Shown one piece after another: positions 33,224 through 42,034 of a stretch of 64,000 nucleotides of DNA. Source of the DNA: Methanocella conradii HZ254. GTDB lineage: Archaea; Halobacteriota; Methanocellia; Methanocellales; Methanocellaceae. Below the pieces are notes generated by a model. That model worked only from the letters and a program-made list of their open reading frames with translations, was not told where the DNA came from and ran no database searches. The translations under genes and the position numbers were made by a program. The stretch covers positions 620,001 to 684,000 of the forward strand of contig NC_017034.1 of the NCBI RefSeq assembly GCF_000251105.1, given 5' to 3'. The number at the start of each line of letters is the position of its first letter. The first letter of the stretch is position 1.

Positions 33224-33955
33224 ATGACACCACTGCCAAGGGGCTTCTATGATAGGGATACCATCGAGGTCGCAAAAGAGCTTTTAGGCAAGGTGCTGGT
33301 GCGCGAGGCGCCGGCGGGCCGGATGGCCATAAAGATCGTGGAGACTGAGGCGTATGTTGGCCCCCACGACAAGGCCTGCCATGCTAGCAAGGGCATGACC
33401 GAGCGCAACAGGGTCATGTTCGGCGAGCCAGGCCACGCCTACGTTTACTTCATCTATGGCATGTACCACTGCCTTAACATTGTAACTGAGCGTGAGGGGT
33501 ATCCCGCCGCTGTGCTGATCAGGGCCGGGGAGCCGCTGGAGGGCGTCGACGCCATGTGGAGCATGAGAAAGAAGGCCAGGAAAATGGAGGACTTGGCATC
33601 CGGCCCCGGGAGGCTTTGCATGGCGATGGACATAGACAGGTCTCTCAATGGCGTGGACATGTGTAAGAAGGGCCCCCTGTATGTTGAAGATGGTAAGGCA
33701 GAGAGCTTTGATATTGTGAGCTGCAGGCGCGTCGGAGTGGAATACGCTGGCGAGTACAGGGATAAGCCATGGAGGTTCTACATAAGAGACAGCCCGTCCG
33801 TCTCAGTTTTTACCACAGAGGACGCAGAGGCTGATAATCACCACAGAGGGCACAGAGGGCACAGAGGGATTAAACCACAGAGGACGCAGAGGCTGATAAT
33901 CACCACAGAGAACGCAGAGGATTCTTATATACTCAAGAGGGCTTGCATCCCCTGA
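33224..33955 (+). CDS. DNA-3-methyladenine glycosylase (AAG/MPG family)
   Basis: This base-excision repair glycosylase removes alkylated purines. The family signs are GFYDRDTIEVAKELLGKVLV, the catalytic region KIVETEAYVGPHDKACHA, TERNRVMFGEPGHAYVYFIY, GMYHCLNIVTE and LASGPGRLCMAMDIDRSLNG. The conserved part ends near residue 192 (KPWRFYIRDSPSVS), the usual family length. The last 50 residues (FTTEDAEADNHHRGHRGHRG and on) are translated from ACCACAGAGGACACAGAGG-type intergenic repeats that have invaded the 3' end and moved the stop codon. The start ATG at 33224 fits the family N-terminus. Confidence 0.9.
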   Translation: MTPLPRGFYDRDTIEVAKELLGKVLVREAPAGRMAIKIVETEAYVGPHDKACHASKGMTERNRVMFGEPGHAYVYFIYGMYHCLNIVTEREGYPAAVLIRAGEPLEGVDAMWSMRKKARKMEDLASGPGRLCMAMDIDRSLNGVDMCKKGPLYVEDGKAESFDIVSCRRVGVEYAGEYRDKPWRFYIRDSPSVSVFTTEDAEADNHHRGHRGHRGIKPQRTQRLIITTENAEDSYILKRACIP

Positions 33956-34130
33956 GAGACCCCCAACTTTTTAAGATAACTATCATTTTATTAAAAACGA
34001 TTGACTTGTTATGGATAAGATGGTCTCCGAGGGGGGCGCAAGACCCTCCCCCATTTTCAGGAAATAAAAAGGCCTTTGTGTCCTCTGTGGTGATTATCAG
34101 TCTCTGTGTCCTTTGTGGTATAGTATGGGG
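33813..34130. repeat. inverted pair of ACCACAGAGGACACAGAGG-type repeats
   Basis: Units of ACCACAGAGGACGCAGAGGC and relatives run directly from about 33813 to 33920. A complementary arm at about 34075-34126 (TTTGTGTCCTCTGTGG, GATTATCAG, CTCTGTGTCCTTTGTGG) matches the first 47 bases of the left arm at roughly 90%. The arms enclose about 150-200 bp without a gene. Both flanking genes read into the repeats at their 3' ends. Confidence 0.8.
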
Positions 34131-34627
34131 TTGAGGCGTGGTATGAGTGCCATGAGCACGCTCTGCTCGGTAAGCTGGGTGCGGGTGAGCATCCCATGTG
34201 ATAGAAAACCAATAGCTCCCTCTTTTTCCCCGAGGTTCTCGATTCCGGCCACCCTGCTCATGACGTCGCCTACCTCCTTGCCGGCCAAAACCTCGTCGAG
34301 GACGGTGGGTGGGTACTCGAAGCCGCTGCCGCACCCAAGGGTCAGCCACGAGCCATCGTAGATGGCACAATACTGCACGTCCAGGGTAAACTCGCCAACC
34401 CTAAACAGGCCAGCCTCAATCCCTACTCCCATGTCGAACTTCTCCGGGGCGTAAGCGCGCTTAGCCCTGTTTATGGCTCCAATGATGGTCTCCTCCCCGA
34501 AGGGCTGCGAGGGGACGCCAGACATCGCCTTCACGCCCTCAACCTCAGCCTCCCCGTACACTCTCCTGAACACGTTCTCCACGGCCTTCACCTTCACCGG
34601 GTTGGTCGACCCGACTGCCACCTTCAC
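34097..34627 (-). CDS. inosine/xanthosine triphosphatase-like NTPase (YjjX family)
   Basis: This protein of about 176 residues cleans non-canonical purine nucleotides. The N-terminal signature is VAVGSTNPVKVKAVENVFRR, followed by VPSQPFGEETIIGAINRAKR and VGIEAGLFRVGEFTLDVQYC. The start is set at GTG 34625-34627, which overlaps the TGA of the PPAT gene as GTGA; the open frame extends further to 34723. The last residues (ILYHKGHRD) come from the intergenic repeat arm, so the stop lies within the repeat. It is the last gene of the gamma-carbonic anhydrase/PPAT operon. Confidence 0.85.
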   Translation of the reverse strand: MKVAVGSTNPVKVKAVENVFRRVYGEAEVEGVKAMSGVPSQPFGEETIIGAINRAKRAYAPEKFDMGVGIEAGLFRVGEFTLDVQYCAIYDGSWLTLGCGSGFEYPPTVLDEVLAGKEVGDVMSRVAGIENLGEKEGAIGFLSHGMLTRTQLTEQSVLMALIPRLNPILYHKGHRD

Positions 34628-35085
34628 TCCCCACGCCTCCTCAACAGGTTTCCATGCACGTCTATCTCGCCCCTTACGATCCTCGTCGCGGATATCGGCT
34701 TGCCGTCCTCCGCAAGGACGCACTCCACCCTGTATATCTCTATAGGCCTTTTGCCTCGCGCCTTCCTCAGCTCGTTTATCTTGAGGGCGGTCGGGTACGT
34801 CTCTGGGGAGACGACTATATAGTCGTAATCCTCGGTCAAGGTGGGCCCATATGGATCGTTAATCTTAAAGATGCGCGGCTCAACGCCTATTTCCTTTATT
34901 ATCCAATCTCTGAGGGCTTTCTCTCTCTCCTGGTAGCTCTTAACGGGCCTGACGCGCCCCCTGGCGGCCATCTCATCCGAGGTGAGGCCAATGTCCACAT
35001 CCCTGCTAAGCTCGTACGCCTTTCGGAGCAGCGCCTTATGTCCGTCGTGGAGGGGCTGGAACGTCCCCCCTACCGCCACCCTCAT
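34624..35085 (-). CDS. coaD: phosphopantetheine adenylyltransferase (archaeal PPAT)
   Basis: This 153-residue nucleotidyltransferase makes dephospho-CoA from phosphopantetheine and ATP. Signs are VAVGGTFQPLHDGHKALLRK with the HxGH nucleotide-binding motif at residues about 15-18, IGLTSDEMAARGRVRPVKSY, YIVVSPETYPTALKINELRK and a C-terminal ISATRIVRGEID (the ISSTRI-like motif). Length matches archaeal PPATs. It overlaps the gamma-carbonic anhydrase gene by four bases (ATGA) and the YjjX gene by GTGA, so the three are coupled. Confidence 0.92.
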   Translation of the reverse strand: MRVAVGGTFQPLHDGHKALLRKAYELSRDVDIGLTSDEMAARGRVRPVKSYQEREKALRDWIIKEIGVEPRIFKINDPYGPTLTEDYDYIVVSPETYPTALKINELRKARGKRPIEIYRVECVLAEDGKPISATRIVRGEIDVHGNLLRRRGE

Positions 35086-35591
35086 CCCATCGCCTCCTTA
35101 TATTTTCGGGCCAGCCTCACGTACTCCTCACAGCTATACTCGAGCCGCCTCGCCTGCTCCGGCGTGAGCTTTTTTATTATTTTCCCGGGCACGCCGACTA
35201 CCAGAGAGCCGTCGGGTACGACGTCCCCCTCCTTGACCACCGCCCCCGCCCCTATGATGCAGCGCTCTCCTATCTTAGCCTTACTCAATATGATGGCGCC
35301 CATGCCTATCAGCGAATAGTTGCCTATCGTGCAGCCGTGGATAATCGCCCCATGGCCGATGGTGACGCCCTCTCCTATTAAAACGTCCTCCCCCTTGTCA
35401 GCGTGTATGACCACGTTGTCCTGGACGTTCGTCCTCCTTCCCACCGTTATGGAGGCCTCGTCCCCGCGGAGCACGGCCCCATACCAGACGCTGCTCTCCT
35501 CCCCGAGGAGCACGTCACCCACGATGCACGCAGTCTTCGACACGAAAGCCGTCTCAGCTATGCGGGGCCTGGATAAGCCGTCGAAAATCAT
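35082..35591 (-). CDS. gamma-carbonic anhydrase-like left-handed beta-helix protein
   Basis: This 169-residue hexapeptide-repeat protein matches the gamma-class carbonic anhydrase/YrdA family. Repeats run through residues 15-130, with the three metal-ligand histidines in NVVIHADKG, TIGHGAIIHGC. Cam-type acidic loop residues are absent, as in most short (Cam-H) homologues, so catalytic activity is uncertain. It is the first gene of the operon with PPAT and YjjX. The start ATG at 35591 gives MIFDGLSRPRIAETAFVS. Confidence 0.88.
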   Translation of the reverse strand: MIFDGLSRPRIAETAFVSKTACIVGDVLLGEESSVWYGAVLRGDEASITVGRRTNVQDNVVIHADKGEDVLIGEGVTIGHGAIIHGCTIGNYSLIGMGAIILSKAKIGERCIIGAGAVVKEGDVVPDGSLVVGVPGKIIKKLTPEQARRLEYSCEEYVRLARKYKEAMG

Positions 35592-35744
35592 AATTTTCGG
35601 TCGTCTATTGGCTCTGATAATGTAAAAATCTATCCTTTGGGCTTGCCATCCACTATTTCAATAATCGAACAGCTCTCGAATGGATTTGGCAGGCGTCTTT
35701 AAAACGCAGAGCAATGCCCAAAAAACATAAAAAACCAGGCCCGG

Positions 35745-37364
35745 TCAGGCCTCCAGCCGGAGCCTCCTCACCACAAAGTCGGTGTCAAGGGCCAGCAAGA
35801 ACGGGCCCAGCTTCGGGCCCCTCGGCTTTCCAAGAAGCAGCATATACGCAGTCTTAAAGAGCTTCGCAGGCTTAATGCCCCTCCTCTTCGCAATCTCGAA
35901 TATCTCGTACTGGGTCTCCTCCTCGCTGTGCTTCGCCTCCACGTACCCGGCAAGCTCGGCGAGCGCCTCCTTCTCAGCGGGGTCGATGTCGGGCGGCGCC
36001 TCCAGCCTCTCCTTAATCTCTATGTTATACTCCTCAGGGCCATACTTATGTGCCCAGTTGCCGGCCTTATAGACCCTTGCGAGGGCGTCCAGCTCCTGCT
36101 GCCTTGTGGCATCCTGTGGCAGGTGGCCGGTCTTCCTGAGTGTCCTCAAGATGTGCTCGTCATTCCTGGAGACGCTCACCATGGCGGCGAAAGTGTAGGG
36201 GATGCGCACCTTGCGGTGGTCGACCTTAAGCATCGGATACACCCGATCGGCGAGCTCCCTCTCCTCGGCGTCGGGCGTCTCCACCTCTCTATAGTATACC
36301 CGCTCGAACCTGTCGAAGGCGTCCACTATAAAGTTGATATTCCTGACATCTAGATTCTTCTGCTTCATGGGGTTGAGCGAATAGAAATATAAAAACACCT
36401 CGGGCTCCATGATCTCCAGCATGTCCTGGGTAATATAGACGTTGCCGTGCCTGGTGGACATCTTGGCGCCGTTAATCAAGAAGAACTCGTAGACCGTGTA
36501 CACGGGAGGCTGCCTTTTTAAGATTACTCTGGATATCTCCTGCCCGGATGGCCATGAGCCCTCGTAGTGGTCCTTGCCGAAGGGCTCCATCTTGACGTCG
36601 AATATCTGCCACTGGGAGGGCCATTCAAACCGCCAGGGCAGCTTGCCATTATTAAGGGACGTGGTGCCCCGATAGCCGCACCCTGGTACCTCGAACTCGC
36701 CGGCGAGCGACTTGTCCTCGCACACGTAGTCCACCGACCAGCTTTCCAGGTCAACCGCCGTCGCCTTTGCGGTGATCCTGCCACAGTTCTCGCATATCGG
36801 GTTGAAGGGTATGTAGTCCTCAGGGGTGTTCTTCTGGAACTTTGAGATGACCTCCCTGGCGAGGGGTATGTTCGACAGTATCGTGCGCATGGGCGGCTCG
36901 AACCGGCCCTCTCTATATAACGCATCGTTGCTGTAGTCCTCTACCTGTACGCCCAGCGCCCTGGCCCCGTCCAGCCACACGTTGTTGAAGTGCTCTGCCC
37001 ACGAGGAGCAGCACCCGAAAGGATCGGGGACGTGCACATAAGGTATGCCTACATACTTGTTGAGACGCTTAAGCTCCTCCTCGCTCAGGACGTGCCACTT
37101 CCCGTCGCGGTCGGGCATGCGCTCCGGGATCTTCCTCAGCGGGTCCCGGTCGTCGCTCGTGTGGACGTGCCTCGTCTTCACGCCCATGCTCTTGAGCGAC
37201 TCGCTTATAAAGTAGCCCCTCAAGATGTCGTTCAGGTTGCCTATGTGCTTGCCGCCGGATGGCGAGGCGGCGCACTTTACAACCACTTCCTGCCTGCCGT
37301 ACCTCTCAATGACCTCGTCCGCTATGGAGTCCGCCCAGAATACCCTGTACATGTTATCGGGCAA
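35745..37364 (-). CDS. lysS: lysyl-tRNA synthetase, class I
   Basis: This 539-residue class I LysRS is the form found in most Euryarchaeota. The HIGH-like motif is in SPSGGKHIGNLNDILRGY near residue 35, a zinc-binding region is ICENCGRITAKATAV with later Cys residues, and the KMSKS-like loop is GAKMSTRHGNVYITQDMLEI near residue 300. The C-terminal helical anticodon-binding domain follows. It charges tRNA-Lys. The gene stands alone, 74 bases from the Lhr helicase gene upstream on the same strand. Confidence 0.95.
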   Translation of the reverse strand: MPDNMYRVFWADSIADEVIERYGRQEVVVKCAASPSGGKHIGNLNDILRGYFISESLKSMGVKTRHVHTSDDRDPLRKIPERMPDRDGKWHVLSEEELKRLNKYVGIPYVHVPDPFGCCSSWAEHFNNVWLDGARALGVQVEDYSNDALYREGRFEPPMRTILSNIPLAREVISKFQKNTPEDYIPFNPICENCGRITAKATAVDLESWSVDYVCEDKSLAGEFEVPGCGYRGTTSLNNGKLPWRFEWPSQWQIFDVKMEPFGKDHYEGSWPSGQEISRVILKRQPPVYTVYEFFLINGAKMSTRHGNVYITQDMLEIMEPEVFLYFYSLNPMKQKNLDVRNINFIVDAFDRFERVYYREVETPDAEERELADRVYPMLKVDHRKVRIPYTFAAMVSVSRNDEHILRTLRKTGHLPQDATRQQELDALARVYKAGNWAHKYGPEEYNIEIKERLEAPPDIDPAEKEALAELAGYVEAKHSEEETQYEIFEIAKRRGIKPAKLFKTAYMLLLGKPRGPKLGPFLLALDTDFVVRRLRLEA

Positions 37365-37437
37365 AAACTAATAATCTCATTATATAAGTCATTTTCTGCC
37401 TTTAAGGCGTAGCTTATAAGGCTATGCCAGCCCGGCT

Positions 37438-40230
37438 TTATACCCAGAAGCGCCTGGTGCGCACGTACTCGCGCTCGGCCCTCAGTATGTCCCTGTAGAA
37501 GTCGTCCTCGTCCTCCTTGAGCTTAGCTATGACACGGGAAGCAGACTCAGGGCCCAGGCCCCTGGAGGCGAGGGCTATGACCGCTTTCTTACCATGAGAG
37601 AGGACGATATTGCCGTTACGGTATACGCGCTTAACCTTCAACTTTTCGTCCTCCGTCTTAAGCTTTTCAGGGTGCCTCGCCATCTCCATATCCTCCCTCT
37701 CCCACGGCTTAAGCGCAGCTATAAACCTGGAGCCGCACACGGGGCAAACAGGAGGGTCCTCCACGTCCTCCACCCTCTTCTTAGCGGAGTACCTCTTACA
37801 GTTCAGGCAAAAGAGAAGGACGTGGTCGTTCATGATGCGGTCCTTCAGGGCCATCAAGATGGAGCGGTCGGCCGTCTCGGGGGCCATCAGCTCCCGGCCA
37901 CCCGTGAAACCTGAGCCTCCAATAAGGCTCAAACGCCCCGCCACGAGGGATATCTCGCCGCTCCTGATCATTTCCAGGGCCTTTTTAGCGTTCTCCACGT
38001 CCAGCTTATCGTGGAAGATCTCCCGGACCGCCTCTTCGTACATGGGCGTGCCATCAAATACCTTTAGCAGCTTGCCCATGCTTATGCGCTCGTAGTCCAC
38101 GTCCCTGGATAGCGCCCCAAACTTGCGGGCGACGTGCACCATCTTCCATTTAAGCAGCATGGTATTCTTAAGGGTCTTCTCGATGATGGGCTCCACGAAG
38201 GCCGGGTCAAGGTCGCTGATTAGCTTTACTATGTCAATTGCCCTCACCCGCTTCGGGAGCTCGAGCTTTATCCGGTATGGGTCTATCTCCATGGCCACGC
38301 CGCCGCCGAGCCGCGAAGCCAGTAAAGCCGTGACGACCCTGCCAAGGGTTTCGTTCACCTTGTGGCCGAAGCATGCGTTTATCACTATTGTCCGCTCAGC
38401 CTCCTCAACCACGACCCTCCTGTCCGTAGGCACCGGGCAGCCTTCATCCAGTTGCCTTCTCACGTAATCGACGAACTTTTTGGCGGTGTGCTCGTCCGTC
38501 GGATACCTGGCCATGATGAGGCTTACGGCGGAGCCGCCCTTCATTTCCTCGACGACGCGCCTGACGGCGCCCACTTCCATGGCGACTGCGAAGGGCACGG
38601 GTATCTCCTCCCCCGTCCAGGACGGCACCTCAGCCTGGGGGTTCTCAACCGGCTCCACCCTCACCCTGTCCTCGGTGATCTCGACTATTCGCCACATGTC
38701 CCCCTTAGTGATGAACACCGCCCCCACCTCAGTGTTAATCACGAACGCCTCGTCCAGCGTGCCCACCATGCGGCCGCTTATCACGTCCTGTATGTCGTAG
38801 CGCTTCTCATCCGGTATCATCGACAGGTTCTCGTACATGTATGGCCGCGTCTTGCCCCTCTTGCTGATGACGCCAGCCTCGTTCACGAAGATGACGCGCT
38901 CTTCCGCTAGCTGCTTTAAAACCAGGTCGAACTCAATTCTTGATAAGCCCCTATACGGGTATGCCTTTTTAACCAGCTCGAAGATACTATCGGCGCTGAT
39001 TTCACCATACTCAATGGCTATTGCGCAGACCTGGTTGGCCAGGGCATCGTAAGGCTTGTCGTGCAGACTAACCCCCTCTATCTCACCTGCCATTGCCCGC
39101 CTGGCGATGGCCCACGCCTCGCTGGCGTCGTCCTCGTTTATGGCGATGATCGTACCCTTCGACGTCTCTCCAACCCGGTGCCCAGCCCTGCCCACTCTTT
39201 GCACCAGCCGGCACACCTCCCTCGGGGACATGTACTGGATGACGTGGCTTATATCGCCAATGTCTATCCCCAGCTCCATGGAGGAGGTACACACCAGGAC
39301 GGGCACCCGGCCCTCCTTGAAGGCGTCCTCCGCCTCAATCCTCGCCTCCTTCGAGAGCGACCCATGGTGGACTGCTATGGCCTCGCCGAGCCGCCTGAAC
39401 CTCGCGCCTATAGCCTCGGCAGACTGGCGGGTGTTCACGAACATCAGGGTAGACCTGTTCTCGTGGATGAGCCTGACCATCTCTCTTATCTGGGCGGCTA
39501 TGTCCGGGTCGGTCAGCAGCTTTTTTGCCAGGCGCTTATCCTCGTTCCCGGCCACAGGAATGGTGACGTGGAAGTCCAGCGCCTTCTCGATGGAGACCTC
39601 CACGATGCGGACCCTCCTGCCCACGCCGCCCAAAAAGCTCGCCACATCCTCAGGGCAGCCCACCGTCGCAGACAGCCCTATCCTCTGGAAATCGGCATAC
39701 CTGGCAAGCCTCTCTAACGCAATCGTGAGCTGGGACCCCCTCTTGGACGAGGCGAGCTCGTGCACCTCGTCGACGATGACGTAGCGGACGGCTTTGAGAT
39801 GATGCCTCATGCGGGGGCCCAGGAAGATGGCCTGCAGCGTCTCCGGCGTGGTGATGAGCACGTCTGGCGGGCTGAGCGCCTGCTTCCTTCGCTCGTGCTG
39901 GGGCGTGTCCCCGTGCCTGACCTCGATGGATACGCCCAGCTCCTTCGACCACTGGGTGAGGCGTTTCAGCATGTCTCTGTTGAGTGCCCTCAACGGAGTG
40001 ACGTATATCACTTTGAAGCCCTTGCCTTTCTCGCCATTTATCACCCCGTGTAGGGCTGGCAGCATGGCCGCCTCGGTCTTCCCCGTTCCCGTCGGGGCTA
40101 TTACCAGGACGTTGTCGCCCGACATTATGGCTGGTATGGCCTTTTCCTGGGTCTCAGTGGGCCGGCTGAAGCCCATCGAGGCTAAAGCTGACCGTATCCT
40201 GGGGTCAAGCATCTCAAAACAGTCTTTCAT
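37438..40230 (-). CDS. lhr: Lhr-type ATP-dependent helicase
   Basis: This 930-residue SF2 helicase of the Lhr-core group moves 3' to 5' on DNA and is implicated in repair. Motif Q/I are SRPTETQEKAIPAIMSGDNV and IAPTGTGKTEAA. The DEVH box is IVDEVHELASS, motif III is IGLSATVG, and later motifs are MFVNTRQSAEAIGARF, CTSSMELGIDIGDI and QRVGRAGHR. The C-terminal part contains winged-helix and Lhr-specific domains, then four cysteines (CLNCKRYSAKKRVEDV, CPVCGSRF) forming a zinc finger. Length agrees with archaeal Lhr proteins. Confidence 0.93.
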   Translation of the reverse strand: MKDCFEMLDPRIRSALASMGFSRPTETQEKAIPAIMSGDNVLVIAPTGTGKTEAAMLPALHGVINGEKGKGFKVIYVTPLRALNRDMLKRLTQWSKELGVSIEVRHGDTPQHERRKQALSPPDVLITTPETLQAIFLGPRMRHHLKAVRYVIVDEVHELASSKRGSQLTIALERLARYADFQRIGLSATVGCPEDVASFLGGVGRRVRIVEVSIEKALDFHVTIPVAGNEDKRLAKKLLTDPDIAAQIREMVRLIHENRSTLMFVNTRQSAEAIGARFRRLGEAIAVHHGSLSKEARIEAEDAFKEGRVPVLVCTSSMELGIDIGDISHVIQYMSPREVCRLVQRVGRAGHRVGETSKGTIIAINEDDASEAWAIARRAMAGEIEGVSLHDKPYDALANQVCAIAIEYGEISADSIFELVKKAYPYRGLSRIEFDLVLKQLAEERVIFVNEAGVISKRGKTRPYMYENLSMIPDEKRYDIQDVISGRMVGTLDEAFVINTEVGAVFITKGDMWRIVEITEDRVRVEPVENPQAEVPSWTGEEIPVPFAVAMEVGAVRRVVEEMKGGSAVSLIMARYPTDEHTAKKFVDYVRRQLDEGCPVPTDRRVVVEEAERTIVINACFGHKVNETLGRVVTALLASRLGGGVAMEIDPYRIKLELPKRVRAIDIVKLISDLDPAFVEPIIEKTLKNTMLLKWKMVHVARKFGALSRDVDYERISMGKLLKVFDGTPMYEEAVREIFHDKLDVENAKKALEMIRSGEISLVAGRLSLIGGSGFTGGRELMAPETADRSILMALKDRIMNDHVLLFCLNCKRYSAKKRVEDVEDPPVCPVCGSRFIAALKPWEREDMEMARHPEKLKTEDEKLKVKRVYRNGNIVLSHGKKAVIALASRGLGPESASRVIAKLKEDEDDFYRDILRAEREYVRTRRFWV

Positions 40231-40293
40231 GTTTGCTGAGCCATGATGTGATATCTTATATGATTAATTCTTTGTGGTTTTTATTAAAAAGGG

Positions 40294-41334
40294 CTAGCGG
40301 GTTTTGCCACGCCCGTTATTCTTACAGCAGAGGTTGGCGACGCACAGGAGGTCGGTGAGCAGCTCGTGCTCCTTAGCAGCTATCTCCTCAACAAGGATAG
40401 AGGCCTCGGAAAGGGAGGCGCAGCCGCAGGGGACGCTCTTCAGTATCATGGCCGCCTCAGACCACAGCCTACCCGCCTCATGGTAGCCTGCGGCCACCCC
40501 CTCGAGCTCGCTAAACCCCGTGACGCCCCTGGCATACTCTAAAAACTCCGCGTACATGTGCCTGTATAGGCCGCCACCGGTGCCGTTGGCCTGGATGGCC
40601 CCATAGGCAGCGTCACATGCCATCTTTAGCTCAGGCTTGGTGAAGCCATCCTTCCACCTGCGCAGGCAGCTCGCAAAATAGTAAATGCCGCCGACGCCCA
40701 CGTTCCGCACGTCCGAGTTGAGCATCTCCACGGCGTTCATGCCTATCGTCCTCATCACCTTCACGGGGTCGGGCCTCACCTCCACGGGGAAGCCGAACTC
40801 AAACCAGGCGTTCCTGGGCGGGAACGGCTTATGGGGCGACGACCTGGCATCGATGAGCTGGGACACTGGAAGCTCGATGAGGCCATCCGCTATCCTGTCC
40901 GCCACGTACGCTATGCCCGCCTCTTCGTCCAGCCCTGCTACAACTATATTATGTGCTCCACAATGATGGTTAGAGCGCCTGTACTTTAGATAAAAGATGT
41001 CAGCCCGTATCATGACAGGCGTATCCTCAGCCAGCATCGCCTTCATGGCGTCATACGCACGCCTGGGGCTTGTAGACGTGCGTATCCTTAAAGAGACCCC
41101 GAGGTTGCGGCAGACGCGCCTGTCCAGCTCCAGTGGCTTTATCCGTCCGCCCACGGCCGGGTGCCTCAGGTTTTTGCTCTCCCAGTAGTAGAAGCCAAGC
41201 CCCTCGCCCATGCCAAACAGCGCAGACTCGGGCATGTCGTGGCCCGCGTACAAGAACACGTCCCTCAGGGAGGTCGTGTCACAATGCATGCCCCTCCTAT
41301 GGGTAAAGCCGTCCAGGATCTTTTTCATCAGCAA
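40294..41334 (-). CDS. BtrH N-terminal/DUF4872-like protein
   Basis: This 346-residue protein matches the BtrH N-terminal fold, a papain-like Cys/His acyl-transfer domain. RRGMHCDTTSLRDVFLYAGH carries the N-terminal Cys at about residue 18. FGMGEGLGFYYWESK and RSNHHCGAHNIVVAGLDEEA (with His) complete the core. The C-terminal half is helical (MACDAAYGAIQANGTGGGLY), as in DUF4872. BtrH transfers an aminoacyl chain in butirosin synthesis, but homologues in methanogens have no known substrate. No cluster of biosynthetic genes surrounds it here. Confidence 0.8.
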   Translation of the reverse strand: MLMKKILDGFTHRRGMHCDTTSLRDVFLYAGHDMPESALFGMGEGLGFYYWESKNLRHPAVGGRIKPLELDRRVCRNLGVSLRIRTSTSPRRAYDAMKAMLAEDTPVMIRADIFYLKYRRSNHHCGAHNIVVAGLDEEAGIAYVADRIADGLIELPVSQLIDARSSPHKPFPPRNAWFEFGFPVEVRPDPVKVMRTIGMNAVEMLNSDVRNVGVGGIYYFASCLRRWKDGFTKPELKMACDAAYGAIQANGTGGGLYRHMYAEFLEYARGVTGFSELEGVAAGYHEAGRLWSEAAMILKSVPCGCASLSEASILVEEIAAKEHELLTDLLCVANLCCKNNGRGKTR

Positions 41335-41487
41335 AATAAAATGCCATCCTAAAATTAAAGTTTGGTATATGCCAGAAACGCTTGACTCTCAATTCACACA
41401 TGGGCTTTCAACCGCAAAAATCACCCGATAATATTATATAATAGATGATTGCAAAGTCGGTGATAAGCCGAAGTGGAGGTCACGGAT

Positions 41488-41721
41488 TTGTATATACCGA
41501 TCGCTATACACAAAAACGAGCTAATAGTCATAGAAGACATGGACACGTTCTCAAAGTACTTCTGCCTGGCCAAGAAACAGAAGATGACTCCGCTGGCCAC
41601 CGACGAGATCGTGGCGACGCCTGAGGAGCTCGAGGAGGAGCGGGGCGAGCCCGGGTTCTTCGAGGATGAGGAGCACGCCGCCGGTAGTGATAGCAGCGAC
41701 CTGGACGAGGATGACATTTAG
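41488..41721 (+). CDS. small acidic hypothetical protein
   Basis: I do not recognise this short protein of about 77 residues. The N-terminal half is folded (YIPIAIHKNELIVIEDMDTF, KYFCLAKKQK) and the C-terminal half is extremely acidic (PEELEEERGEPGFFEDEEHA, SSDLDEDDI). It could bind a basic partner. The start is best placed at TTG 41488, with GGAGGT at 41475-41480 just upstream; the frame is open to GTG 41473. A TATA-like AATATTATATAATAG lies near 41430-41445. The stop TAG lies in TTTAG, immediately followed by a mini transposon. Confidence 0.65.
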   Translation: MYIPIAIHKNELIVIEDMDTFSKYFCLAKKQKMTPLATDEIVATPEELEEERGEPGFFEDEEHAAGSDSSDLDEDDI

Positions 41722-42025
41722 GATAACGGGGCCATGGGGCGGAGAATCCCCGCTATTTTAATGTTGGGATGAATCTGCTCCTTGAATCCAAACTATAAGT
41801 ATAAAAACCAAAAACTATTTAATAGTACTATACAATATAAAGTTAAAGTTCCACCGTATGGGAGCAATAGCAAAAGCGGAACCGTGTTCCGCCTTTAATC
41901 AGATAGGCTTCCATGGGCTAAGCCCGATGCCGGGATGACTGGCTGAAAGTGCGGATGAAATCCCCGGAGAAGGGATGGAACGCACAAGGTGGATGCTTCC
42001 GATTTCAATCGGGAGAGAAGGTCAC
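41722..42025 (+). mobile_element. deletion derivative of the IS200/IS605 element (ends only)
   Basis: About 300 bp that aligns at both ends with the full element at 58004-59849. The left end shares GGGGCC-TGGGGCGGAGAAT and GGGATGAATC-GC-CC. The right end shares CGATGCCGGGATGA, TGGCTGAAAGTGCGGATGAA and a terminal hairpin (CCGATT TC AATCGG) followed by GGTCAC. The middle, with tnpA and most of tnpB, is gone. It retains the tnpB 3' end from which omega (reRNA) guide scaffolds are made. The element sits directly after TTTAG. Confidence 0.75.
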
Positions 42026-42034
42026 GATGGAAAA

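Noticed and set aside
33813..33955. HRGHRG-rich C-terminus of the AAG glycosylase as a functional nucleic-acid-binding tail
   Set aside because: The DNA is the intergenic repeat and its complement lies at the end of the neighbouring gene, so it is most simply repeat readthrough.
39056..39784. Two plus-strand frames of more than 210 residues over the Lhr gene
   Set aside because: GC-rich antisense shadows of the helicase; the helicase motifs are unambiguous.
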